Source: Algoriphagus ornithinivorans (GTDB lineage: Bacteria > Bacteroidota > Bacteroidia > Cytophagales > Cyclobacteriaceae). Taken from it: a DNA stretch of 64,000 nucleotides. The stretch is taken from NCBI RefSeq assembly GCF_900115305.1, contig NZ_FOVW01000006.1, positions 186,001 to 250,000 of the forward strand, read 5' to 3'. Below are positions 6,939 through 14,816 of the stretch, piece after piece. A model generated the notes under the pieces. That model made no database searches. It was not told the origin of the DNA and saw only the letters and a list, made by a program, of their open reading frames with translations. Both the position numbers and the translations under genes were made by a program. Positions within the stretch are counted from its first letter, which is position 1. Each line of letters opens with the position of its first letter.

Positions 6939-9926
6939 TTATTTAAGGTTTTGAAGTTTAGCTTGAGCCATTGATTTAATCTCAGCATTCGGAGTGTTTT
7001 CTACAATAGATTCTAGCGTAGCTTTCGCTTGGAAGCTTTCTCCTGATTGAATATAATTTTCGGCAAGCAGAATAAACATCCTTCCATACCAGTAGTCAAA
7101 ATCCACGAAAGGTCCTGACAGATCAAAAATGGCATTGTTAGATTGCTCAATTTGACCTTTTGCTCTGTAAGAATCAGCCAAAAGGAATAAGCCTTCTGCC
7201 CCTTGGACAGTTTTAAATCCATCTACTAGAATTGCCAAACTAATTTCGGCTGCATCTCTTCGACCTAATGCTAATTGCGATTTAGCTTTGAAGAGCAGGG
7301 CCTTAGGTTTTGCCTGAGGTAGGATCCCATCCAGTTTTTCCAGTCTTTCAGCAGTGCTTATCACTTGATTATGCTTTTGTGTTTGGAAATAAGCCAACAC
7401 TAAGCCCTCCAAAGCTTCCGCTTCTTCTATTTTGGTTCTTGCATTTTGAGAGGAAGTCTCCAAATAAGGAATCGCCTGCTCATAATTTCCTTTGGAAAGT
7501 TCTATGCTACCAATTTTCTGAATAGCCTTCAATCTTTGTGGAGAAGCAGGCTCTTTTTCCAATGCTCTGAATGAAACCAATGCTTTTTCTTTATCTCCCA
7601 ACTGCAAATAGGAATCTCCCAAGAAGTATAATGCGTCGGAACGCTGTGCAGACTGGGGATAGGATCTCAGATAGTTTTCAAAGGATCTGGTAGCCTGTGA
7701 ATAGCTTTTTTCAAAATACAAGCTTTTAGCAGCTTCAAACTCCAAAGACTGCACTGATCCACCATCCGGATTGGACCTCTTGTAATTTTCTAAATAATCC
7801 GAAAACTCGCCGGATCTTCCTTGCAAAGCCAAGGTTTCCTGCAATCCTTTCAGGGCTGTTTCTGATGATTGCGAATTTGGATGCTGATCTAAAATTGCTC
7901 TATAGTCCCTGATCGTGTTATCATAATTTCTCATAGAGAAATTGGCTACGGCTCTACCCTCCAAGGCATAAGGAACAAAAGGACTGCTCGGTCTTTTGTT
8001 GATCAATTCAGTAAAAGCATTGGCAGCCTCGGAGTAACGTGTTTCCTCCATGAAAATCTGACCTCTTTGAAAAAGTGCATCTTCTAAATAGAGGGAATTC
8101 GGATAGTTTGAAATCAACCTTTCCAGATTAGCCAGTGCTGCATTATTATTAGATTGGAAATTTTGTACAACAGCTAATCTGAAATAGGCATAATCAATCC
8201 CTTCATTTCTTTCTGTAATTGCCAATTGAAATGTTTGCTCAGCTTCTCTGAATCGCTTTTGAACATAATAGCAATCGCCTAATCTCAGTAAAGCATCACC
8301 ATAATTCTCCTTATCATTTCTATTTCTGAGTCTATCTGTGTAGGTCTTAAACTGTTGTTCGGCCTGAGCATATTTTTGGCTATTGAAATAGGCATAACCC
8401 AATCCATACAGACTCTTATTGATGTAGGAACTTGAAGTGGTACGACCCAAATTGATCGCTGTCTCATAGGATTTAATAGCAGCATTCAAATCACCGGAAG
8501 CAGCATAAATCTCCCCTTTCCAAAAATGTGACTCCAAAATCAAATCCTTGTCAATGGGATACTCCAAAGATTTGTTGAGATAAGCGATTGCTCCAGGAAA
8601 ACGTTGGTCCCTGTAATAAACCATTGCCTGATAAAAGGCTACTTTTTGATAGGCTTCTCTTATTCTTGGAGACTTATTGTTGATTTTGTCCATCTGCTCT
8701 ATTGCACGCAGATAGTCATTGGTGTTAATTAAAGCTTCTGACAATAGTGTTTCAGCTTCACCTTTAAATTTGCCTCGAGGATATGTTTCCAAATACTCAT
8801 CTAAGCCTGAAATTCCAGCCTGAAAGCTTCCTTTTTGCAAATTGACCTTGGCATAATTGAAAATAGCTTCCTCCTGAATGTTCTTGTTGAATGTGGAAGT
8901 TGAAGCAGCCTTGAAAGAAGTGCTGGCAAATTGGAAATTATCCAATTTGAGATAGGAATGTCCTAAATAATAACTTGAAGCTTGCCCCAATTCATCATTG
9001 GAAGAGGCAGAGACTTTTAAATAATCAGCTGCACGCTGATAATTTTTGATTTCAAATTGAGCGATCCCTCCTTTATATACCTGCTCACGAGTCAATTCCC
9101 CTTTTCTGGCATTGACGAAAGCATCATAATTTTCAGCTGCCTTGTTAAATTGTTTTTTTGCAAAATAAGCTTCCGCCAAATACAAGTGAATCATTTCTTT
9201 CCTTTCCAGATTAGAAACTGATGCTAATTTGGGTTCAGCGTAAGAAATCAATTCATCAAAATTTTTCTGCTCATAATACATGGCCGCCAATAGGTAAGGA
9301 ACTTTATTGGCATAAAACTGAGACTTAGAAGCCGCTTGAAGATCTGCGATAGCTTTCTGAGAATTCCCGTTTTTCAGGGCGATATATCCTGAGTAATAAA
9401 AGGCATCAAAACTTACCGGTTGGTTTAAAGTCTTTGCTTGATCAAAAAAAGGAGCTGCCTTGGAGTATTCATTCAATTGGAAGTAAGCATAACCCTGCTT
9501 AAATAATACATCTGCCCTAGCTTCCGCATCTAATTTTTCGCTTTTGACTAAGCTATATCCTTCTAGAGCTTCCCTATAATTTCTTTTATAGAAAAAATGA
9601 TCCCCCATGTATAAGCCCGCAGTAGCTACAGATGGATGATTTCCATTTTCCAGTATATAGGTTTTCATTAAGCCGGGTCCATTGGGAGCTTCCAACTGCA
9701 AAGCAGACATGGCTGCATGAAGTTGTCCACTTCTACTTTGTTCGGAACTTAATGGTAAGTTTTGGATTTGCAGATTATCCAAAAGAGCGGCAGAAAAAAG
9801 CTGCTTATCAAACAACTCGACTTGCTCATCGATAGATCGCTGGGGACTGGTTTGGTACAAACCGGATTGAGCTTGGACTTTCAAACACAGACCCAGGCTT
9901 GCTAGAAGCACCAGGTGGTATTTCAT
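6939..9926 (-). CDS. Large exported tetratricopeptide-repeat protein
   Basis: A 995-residue protein with a signal peptide ending at VQAQ near residue 20 and then TPR repeats over nearly the whole length (for example YFQLNEYSKAAPFFDQA, LGDCYYVQKRFREAEQTF, YFLGDSYLQLGDKEKA). I start it at the ATG at 9926 because a signal peptide follows directly; a start further upstream would overlap the end of holA and spoil it. TPR proteins of this size in the Bacteroidetes periplasm usually act as scaffolds. It adjoins an outer-membrane barrel and the TonB motor genes, so a role in assembling or linking that machinery is plausible but unproven. Confidence 0.85.
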   Translation of the reverse strand: MKYHLVLLASLGLCLKVQAQSGLYQTSPQRSIDEQVELFDKQLFSAALLDNLQIQNLPLSSEQSRSGQLHAAMSALQLEAPNGPGLMKTYILENGNHPSVATAGLYMGDHFFYKRNYREALEGYSLVKSEKLDAEARADVLFKQGYAYFQLNEYSKAAPFFDQAKTLNQPVSFDAFYYSGYIALKNGNSQKAIADLQAASKSQFYANKVPYLLAAMYYEQKNFDELISYAEPKLASVSNLERKEMIHLYLAEAYFAKKQFNKAAENYDAFVNARKGELTREQVYKGGIAQFEIKNYQRAADYLKVSASSNDELGQASSYYLGHSYLKLDNFQFASTSFKAASTSTFNKNIQEEAIFNYAKVNLQKGSFQAGISGLDEYLETYPRGKFKGEAETLLSEALINTNDYLRAIEQMDKINNKSPRIREAYQKVAFYQAMVYYRDQRFPGAIAYLNKSLEYPIDKDLILESHFWKGEIYAASGDLNAAIKSYETAINLGRTTSSSYINKSLYGLGYAYFNSQKYAQAEQQFKTYTDRLRNRNDKENYGDALLRLGDCYYVQKRFREAEQTFQLAITERNEGIDYAYFRLAVVQNFQSNNNAALANLERLISNYPNSLYLEDALFQRGQIFMEETRYSEAANAFTELINKRPSSPFVPYALEGRAVANFSMRNYDNTIRDYRAILDQHPNSQSSETALKGLQETLALQGRSGEFSDYLENYKRSNPDGGSVQSLEFEAAKSLYFEKSYSQATRSFENYLRSYPQSAQRSDALYFLGDSYLQLGDKEKALVSFRALEKEPASPQRLKAIQKIGSIELSKGNYEQAIPYLETSSQNARTKIEEAEALEGLVLAYFQTQKHNQVISTAERLEKLDGILPQAKPKALLFKAKSQLALGRRDAAEISLAILVDGFKTVQGAEGLFLLADSYRAKGQIEQSNNAIFDLSGPFVDFDYWYGRMFILLAENYIQSGESFQAKATLESIVENTPNAEIKSMAQAKLQNLK

Positions 9927-9942
9927 AAATGGAATAAGGGGT

Positions 9943-10965
9943 TCAGTGTAAAATCTTATACACAAGCTCGCGGAGGTTCTCTGATTCGCTCAAACTCCCG
10001 GAGTCAACTCCTTTAAAACGAAGATCAGCCTCTTTGATGTATTTGAACACCTCAATTACCTTGCCCAATTTATAGTTTCTGGCCGCGATCACGTATTCCT
10101 TTGCAACAAATGGAGGAACTCCGATTACACTGGCTACCTGAGAATCTGAGTATACCTTGGATTGATGAATCAGCGCTATCCTGGTAAAGTAATTGTAAAT
10201 CAGGGAGAAAAGTGGAATTACCGGATGTGCTTTTGGATTCTGTGAAAAGTAGTGAATGATTTTGTTGGCTTTTCCCACATCCCGAAAACCAATCGCTTTG
10301 AGTAATTCAAAATTGTTGTAATCCTTATTGATGCCAATGTACTTGGAGATATGATCTACAGTTACCTGAGTGGGTCCCTGAAAATTGATTAACATTTTTC
10401 CAACCTCATTGGTCAATACCTCCAGGTTATTTCCAATTGAGTCTGCTAATAATTGACAAGCTTTGGGCTCGATGCTATGCCCCATATCTTTGAAATAAGC
10501 ATCTATCCAAGCCGGAAGTTTATAATCCTGTACTTTATCAGATCTTACATAAACTGCTTTTTTATCTAAGTCTCTGTATAGCGCAGATCTACCATCCAAT
10601 TTTTTATGCTTATGCGCCAAAACTAAAATGGTGCTGGGCAAAGGATTTTGAAGATATCCCTGCAATAGCTTTACTGAATCCTCTTTGCCTAGATCTGGTA
10701 AGCTCTGAAATTCCTTGACAATGACTACTTGCCTTTCAGCCATCATGGGAAACTTTCGGGCATTGTTGAGAATCAATCCCATATTGGAATCTTTTCCATA
10801 AAGCACAATTTGATTAAAGCTTTTCTCGTGCTCAGCAATGGCGTTTTTCTCAATAAAACTGGTAATCAAATCCACGTAAAAAGGCTCTTCTCCATCTAAA
10901 AAATAAATAGGAGCAAATTTCCCTCCTTGCAGATCTTTAAGAACATTAACTGGATTCTGTGGCAT
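9943..10965 (-). CDS. holA: DNA polymerase III delta subunit
   Basis: Clamp-loader subunit that opens the beta sliding clamp during replication. The 340-residue length and the N-terminal segment FAPIYFLDGEEPFYVD fit HolA, with the central region KFPMMAERQVVIVKE typical of the family and a C-terminal helical collar domain. The ATG at 10965 faces a divergent promoter region before the + strand TPR gene. It is the first gene of the minus-strand run that continues into the TPR, outer-membrane and TonB genes, so a promoter within 10966-11034 probably serves the run. Confidence 0.92.
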   Translation of the reverse strand: MPQNPVNVLKDLQGGKFAPIYFLDGEEPFYVDLITSFIEKNAIAEHEKSFNQIVLYGKDSNMGLILNNARKFPMMAERQVVIVKEFQSLPDLGKEDSVKLLQGYLQNPLPSTILVLAHKHKKLDGRSALYRDLDKKAVYVRSDKVQDYKLPAWIDAYFKDMGHSIEPKACQLLADSIGNNLEVLTNEVGKMLINFQGPTQVTVDHISKYIGINKDYNNFELLKAIGFRDVGKANKIIHYFSQNPKAHPVIPLFSLIYNYFTRIALIHQSKVYSDSQVASVIGVPPFVAKEYVIAARNYKLGKVIEVFKYIKEADLRFKGVDSGSLSESENLRELVYKILH

Positions 10966-11034
10966 AGACTCAATTGATTCGGCTTTAAAGATAACAGGAC
11001 AGTCCGAATGGGAACAAAAACCAAAGGAAGTTTA

Positions 11035-11064
11035 TTTGGCAAAACTATTCAGGGCTTAATTTTG
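11035..11064 (+). promoter_or_regulatory. Bacteroidetes-type sigma promoter upstream of the TPR gene
   Basis: TTTG at 11035-11038 is followed after 18 bases by TAATTTTG at 11057-11064. This matches the known Bacteroidetes consensus TTTG-N17-23-TAnnTTTG exactly. Transcription would start about 7 bases on, giving a short leader before the ATG at 11086. Confidence 0.75.
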
Positions 11065-11085
11065 TATTAAATAAAACGATTGAAT

Positions 11086-11775
11086 ATGAATTTCGAAACA
11101 GGCATCAGTTTATATAAAGAAGGTAAGTTTCAGGAAGCGCTAGAGGTTTTTAACTTGCTGATAGAAAAGGATAACTCTTCCACAGAGTTGCTTTTATATA
11201 GAGGAAGAATACTATCCAGGCTAGGTCAAACAGAAAATGCCTTGGCTGATTTTGATAAAATCGTAGCCCTGGAACCATACAATACCAATTTCATTTCTGA
11301 TAGAGCTGTAGTTCTACACCTGCTTAAAAGAAATGAAGAAGCCTTAACTGAATTTGACAAGGCAGCTAACTTAGATCCATCCAATCCATATAGATATAGC
11401 AGCAGGGCTTTTTTCAAAGATAGAATCGGTGATTTGAAGGGGGCTATTCAGGATTATGAAAAAGCAATTGAACTGGATCCTGAGGATGCTGTAGCTTACA
11501 ACAATAAAGGATTGGTGGAAGAAAAACTCGGCTATCAATCACATTCAAAAAAGAGTTTTGAAAAAGCAGATGAATTGGTAGGATATAAACCAAACCAAGA
11601 TCAAGAAGACGCACTTCCGAAGATTGGAACTGAAGAAAAGAAGCCTATTCAGCCCATTGCCAAAGAGGAAGAAAAGCTGACTTTATCCTACTTTTTCAAA
11701 ACTTTAAAATCAGTAATTGTGGATGAAAAGGCTAGGAAAGAGTTTATCACTTTCCTGAAAAAACCTTTTCAATAA
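11086..11775 (+). CDS. Cytoplasmic tetratricopeptide-repeat protein
   Basis: A 229-residue protein without a signal peptide. About four TPR motifs fill residues 1-150 (YKEGKFQEALEVFNLLI, LGQTENALADFDKIVAL, KRNEEALTEFDKAANL, IGDLKGAIQDYEKAI), then a charged linker and a basic helical end (KARKEFITFLKKPFQ). I chose the ATG at 11086; an in-frame TTG six bases earlier is possible but unnecessary. A consensus promoter lies just upstream. It is a general protein-interaction scaffold and no partner can be named. It converges with the universal stress protein gene. Confidence 0.82.
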   Translation: MNFETGISLYKEGKFQEALEVFNLLIEKDNSSTELLLYRGRILSRLGQTENALADFDKIVALEPYNTNFISDRAVVLHLLKRNEEALTEFDKAANLDPSNPYRYSSRAFFKDRIGDLKGAIQDYEKAIELDPEDAVAYNNKGLVEEKLGYQSHSKKSFEKADELVGYKPNQDQEDALPKIGTEEKKPIQPIAKEEEKLTLSYFFKTLKSVIVDEKARKEFITFLKKPFQ

Positions 11776-11776
11776 A

Positions 11777-12619
11777 TCAAAAACCTTTGATTACCCAAAG
11801 TGGCTTATTGATGAAATAAGCCATTTTTTTTGAAAGACTCCTGGTAAATACCCGGTCGAAAAAATCCTTCTTTTCACTGAGAGTAATCAGCATATCCCCT
11901 TTGGACGTTTGAAGGTAATTTTCCAAACCCAAAGCCAAATCATCACGGAAGCTTTTCAGCACATAATTAACCTTATCATACTTGATAAAAGGTCTAAGTT
12001 CATCCGTCATAATTTGATGAAGAGATTTATCTGTTGCACGCTTACCTTGACTCGCATGAACCACATCCACCTCAGCATCATAGTATTTGGCAAGATCTAT
12101 AATCTTTTGAACGGCCAGTTTATCTTCTTCCAAATAATTGGTGGCAAAAATCAATTTTTTGGGTCTCTTGAAAAATACTTTTCTAGGAACTACCAATACA
12201 TCAATTTCTGATTGTTCTACTATTTTGCTGGCTCTGGAACCGATGATATTTTTCCTCAACTCATTCATCCCTTCGGTTCCCACTACAATGATATCAGCCT
12301 TTACTTCCTTTGCCAGAGATAAAGACTCTTCTACAATTTTCCCATCTACTATTTTCCATTCACAGGATTCCAATCCCTTTGGCAAACTCTCCCGCTCTAT
12401 GGCTTTATGCAGACTTTTTAGTTTATCTTTTAAAAAATCCATTTGATAAACTGCGTTGATGTCCATTGGAGAAAGCTTGAGATAATCTTCCGTATTGGCC
12501 ACATGAAACAAAATTAGCCTTGAATTATACTTTTCCCCTATCCTAGCAGCATATTCAATTGCATTTAGAGAGCACTCAGAAAAATCAGTCGGACAAAGTA
12601 TAGTATGTGTTTTATTCAT
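11777..12619 (-). CDS. Tandem universal stress protein (UspA family)
   Basis: A 280-residue protein made of two Usp domains, about 1-147 and 150-280. The first has the ATP-binding motif G-x2-G-x9-G-S (G114, G117, G127), followed by SRASKIVEQSEIDVLVVPR; the second lacks it (residues near LSEKKDFFDRVFTRSLSKKMA), as often seen when one half is regulatory. These proteins support survival under starvation and other stress. The GhrA-like gene begins 10 bases upstream on the same strand, so the two may be co-transcribed. Confidence 0.9.
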   Translation of the reverse strand: MNKTHTILCPTDFSECSLNAIEYAARIGEKYNSRLILFHVANTEDYLKLSPMDINAVYQMDFLKDKLKSLHKAIERESLPKGLESCEWKIVDGKIVEESLSLAKEVKADIIVVGTEGMNELRKNIIGSRASKIVEQSEIDVLVVPRKVFFKRPKKLIFATNYLEEDKLAVQKIIDLAKYYDAEVDVVHASQGKRATDKSLHQIMTDELRPFIKYDKVNYVLKSFRDDLALGLENYLQTSKGDMLITLSEKKDFFDRVFTRSLSKKMAYFINKPLWVIKGF

Positions 12620-12628
12620 TGGTTCAGT

Positions 12629-13549
12629 TTAATATCCTTTTTCACGGTTTACGGTATTTAATAGTTCATGGTTATTCTTAACTCTACTAAAGTTTTCTAA
12701 AATTTGAGGAACGGCAGCTTTTGGGTTAGTAACACTAGCAATATGAGGAGTAATGGTGATTTTTTCTTGATCCCAAAACATATGATTTTTTGGTAAGGGC
12801 TCTTTTCTGTAAACGTCAAGCAAGGCACCTGAGATATATCCTTCGTCTATAGCCTTGATTAAATCTTCCTCTACCAAATGTTTTCCTCTAGCCACATTGA
12901 TCAAATAAGTCCCTTTTGGACAGGATTTGAAAAAGTCCATATCAAGTATATTCTCTGTATCCTTGGTCAATGGCAACAAACAAACAACCACATTTACTTC
13001 CTGCAAAAATTCATTCAGTTGCTCTTTGGTATAATATGGGAACTTGAAATTCTCTTTGGCAGTAAAACCAAGTCCGGCGACTTCAAAGCCCATAAAATCT
13101 AACTTTTCCAAAACATCATAGCCTAAAGCCCCTACTCCCATGACACCAACTTTGACCGGGATCTCAGGATTACTCATATCCCAAACTTTACGCTTTTGAT
13201 CTTTTTGATATCGAGTGATTTGTCTGTGATAGTTCAACACCCCCATCACCACATAATTAGTCATAGACCAAGTAAGCCTATCGTCTACGATGCGAACAAT
13301 CGGAAGGTGAGCCGGAATACTGGGATCAGTTAATATATGATCTACGCCAGCTCCCATAGAACTAACTAGCTTCAGGTTCGGAAAATCAGATAAAATCCCT
13401 TTAGGATGCTGCCAAACAAGAACTGCTTCAACTTTCTCAGGTTCAGTAATTTCTGGATAAACCTGAATATCTAAATCTTCTTGGTAAGACTTTAATGCTT
13501 CAATCCATGGTTCTGGATTCTTCCCGGGACAAATGATTGCTAAATTCAT
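12629..13549 (-). CDS. ghrA: D-2-hydroxyacid dehydrogenase, glyoxylate/hydroxypyruvate reductase A type
   Basis: An NAD(P)-dependent reductase of 2-oxo acids such as glyoxylate and hydroxypyruvate. At 306 residues it is close to E. coli GhrA. The Rossmann motif is GVGALG (138-143), and the catalytic triad is R221 (INVARG), E250 (DVYRKEPLP) and H269 (ITPHIASV). The GALLDVYRKEPLP stretch and the atypical N-terminal half match GhrA better than GhrB or SerA. Exact substrate is unproven. It lies 9 bases upstream of the universal stress protein gene. Confidence 0.85.
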   Translation of the reverse strand: MNLAIICPGKNPEPWIEALKSYQEDLDIQVYPEITEPEKVEAVLVWQHPKGILSDFPNLKLVSSMGAGVDHILTDPSIPAHLPIVRIVDDRLTWSMTNYVVMGVLNYHRQITRYQKDQKRKVWDMSNPEIPVKVGVMGVGALGYDVLEKLDFMGFEVAGLGFTAKENFKFPYYTKEQLNEFLQEVNVVVCLLPLTKDTENILDMDFFKSCPKGTYLINVARGKHLVEEDLIKAIDEGYISGALLDVYRKEPLPKNHMFWDQEKITITPHIASVTNPKAAVPQILENFSRVKNNHELLNTVNREKGY

Positions 13550-13705
13550 AACGCAAAGTTCTAAATTCCTTTACTCCTTTCGAATAACTGCAAAGAATCA
13601 TAGGCCCACTGATCAAAAAAGAAATTATTTTTGAGCTTGTTAGAATTTTAAGCCCTAATAGACAGTTATAGCTTGAAACAAAGGCAATAAAAAATTCATT
13701 CCAAT

Positions 13706-13720
13706 ATACCACAATGGTAT
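13706..13720. promoter_or_regulatory. Short inverted repeat in the ghrA/DUF2911 divergent region
   Basis: ATACCA and TGGTAT flank a 3-base spacer (CAA), a perfect 6+6 palindrome in the 237-base gap between two divergent genes. It could be an operator for either gene, but a chance match in AT-rich sequence is possible. No clear promoter consensus was found here. Confidence 0.25.
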
Positions 13721-13786
13721 TTAAAGGCACATAAATTGATAAGTCCTTGAAGCTTAACAAAACGCATTTAAACTAAATTTATATCA

Positions 13787-14635
13787 ATGAGAAAGTCAAT
13801 TATTCCGATTTTATTATTTACCCTATTATCCTTCAGTTTTGGGTTCGCACAGCAAATTCAAATGCCTCAGGCATCGCCTTCAGCCAAAATTTCTCAGAAA
13901 GTAGGTTTGACAGATGTCACTGTAGATTATTCCAGACCGAGCACCAAAGGAAGAAAGATTTTCGGAGAATTAGTTCCTTTTGGACAGGTTTGGAGAACTG
14001 GTGCCAATTCGGCAACTACTGTTGAATTTTCAACAGAAGTAAACATCCAAGGCAATAGCATTCCAAAAGGTAAATATGCTTTATACAGCATTCCAGGGAA
14101 AAATAAATGGACAGTAGTTCTATCCAAAAATACTCAGCTTTGGGGAGCAATTGGATATAGCCCAGAGGATGATATTCTTAGGTTTGATGTTACCCCCAAT
14201 AAACTAAGCAGAAAGTACGAAACTTTTGAAATCAGCTTCAATAACATGACTGATAACGGAGCTGACCTCTCCATGAAATGGGAAAATACCAGAGTGGATT
14301 TTAGAATCACAACAGAGGTGGATCCTATTGTGATGGCGCAAATCAAGGAAAATGTAATCGATACTAAAACCAAAGATCCAAGCCTACTTTATGCTGCATC
14401 TAGCTATTACTTCACAAATAATAAAGATCTGGACCAAGCGTATGAGTGGATTTCTGAATCTGTGTCCTCAGATCCAAAATATTGGACCATGCACCTTAAA
14501 GCTAAAATTGAAGCGAAATTAGGTAAAAAAGAAGCGGCTAAAACATCTGCAAAAGAATCGATGAAGATGGCTGAAGAAGCTAAAAACCCTGACTATGTGG
14601 GACTCAATGAACGCTTGATCAAAAGTTTGGATTAA
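13787..14635 (+). CDS. DUF2911 secreted protein
   Basis: A 282-residue protein with a signal peptide ending in FGFAQQ. The DUF2911 core spans about residues 30-175, with the hallmark strings VTVDYSRPSTKGRKIFG, VPFGQVWRTGANSATTVEF and IPKGKYALYSIP. A C-terminal TPR-like helical part follows (DPSLLYAASSYYF, AKLGKKEAAKTSAKES). Function of the family is not known; it is common in Bacteroidetes and usually periplasmic. The ATG at 13787 directly precedes the signal peptide. The gene is followed at 14661 by a palindromic repeat element. Confidence 0.9.
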   Translation: MRKSIIPILLFTLLSFSFGFAQQIQMPQASPSAKISQKVGLTDVTVDYSRPSTKGRKIFGELVPFGQVWRTGANSATTVEFSTEVNIQGNSIPKGKYALYSIPGKNKWTVVLSKNTQLWGAIGYSPEDDILRFDVTPNKLSRKYETFEISFNNMTDNGADLSMKWENTRVDFRITTEVDPIVMAQIKENVIDTKTKDPSLLYAASSYYFTNNKDLDQAYEWISESVSSDPKYWTMHLKAKIEAKLGKKEAAKTSAKESMKMAEEAKNPDYVGLNERLIKSLD

Positions 14636-14660
14636 TAATCTTCACGATAAGATTTCTTTG

Positions 14661-14816
14661 AGAGGCTGTCTCAAAAGCGCAAATTGTCAAACTGATCGTC
14701 CCGACAATTGAACGGGATCGATATGTAGGCCAAAAAGATAGAAATGGCCTTCGACTCCCTGTCAGCGACAGGCAGGCGCTCAGGCTGACACTAAAGCTAT
14801 TTATGAGACAGCCTCT
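14661..14816. repeat. MITE-like nested-palindrome repeat, copy A (156 bp)
   Basis: The ends are perfect 13-base inverted repeats: AGAGGCTGTCTCA at 14661-14673 and TGAGACAGCCTCT at 14804-14816. The interior matches copy B (20393-20513) in the opposite orientation, including the stretch around GATAGAAATGGCCTTCGACTCC. It carries an extra ~19 bases (about 14759-14777) containing CTGTC/GACAG that copy B lacks. No coding capacity. It lies between the DUF2911 stop and the symporter stop and touches the latter, so it may also act as a two-way terminator. Confidence 0.8.

Noticed and set aside
13500..13760. A minus-strand open frame across the ghrA start and upstream gap
   Set aside because: It overlaps ghrA in another frame, its composition is AT-driven and it shows no conserved features. 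The palindrome at 13706 is listed as a weak regulatory site instead.
14661..14816. Insertion sequence with transposase
   Set aside because: The 156-base repeat has terminal inverted repeats but no room for a transposase. No direct target repeat could be recognised on either side.
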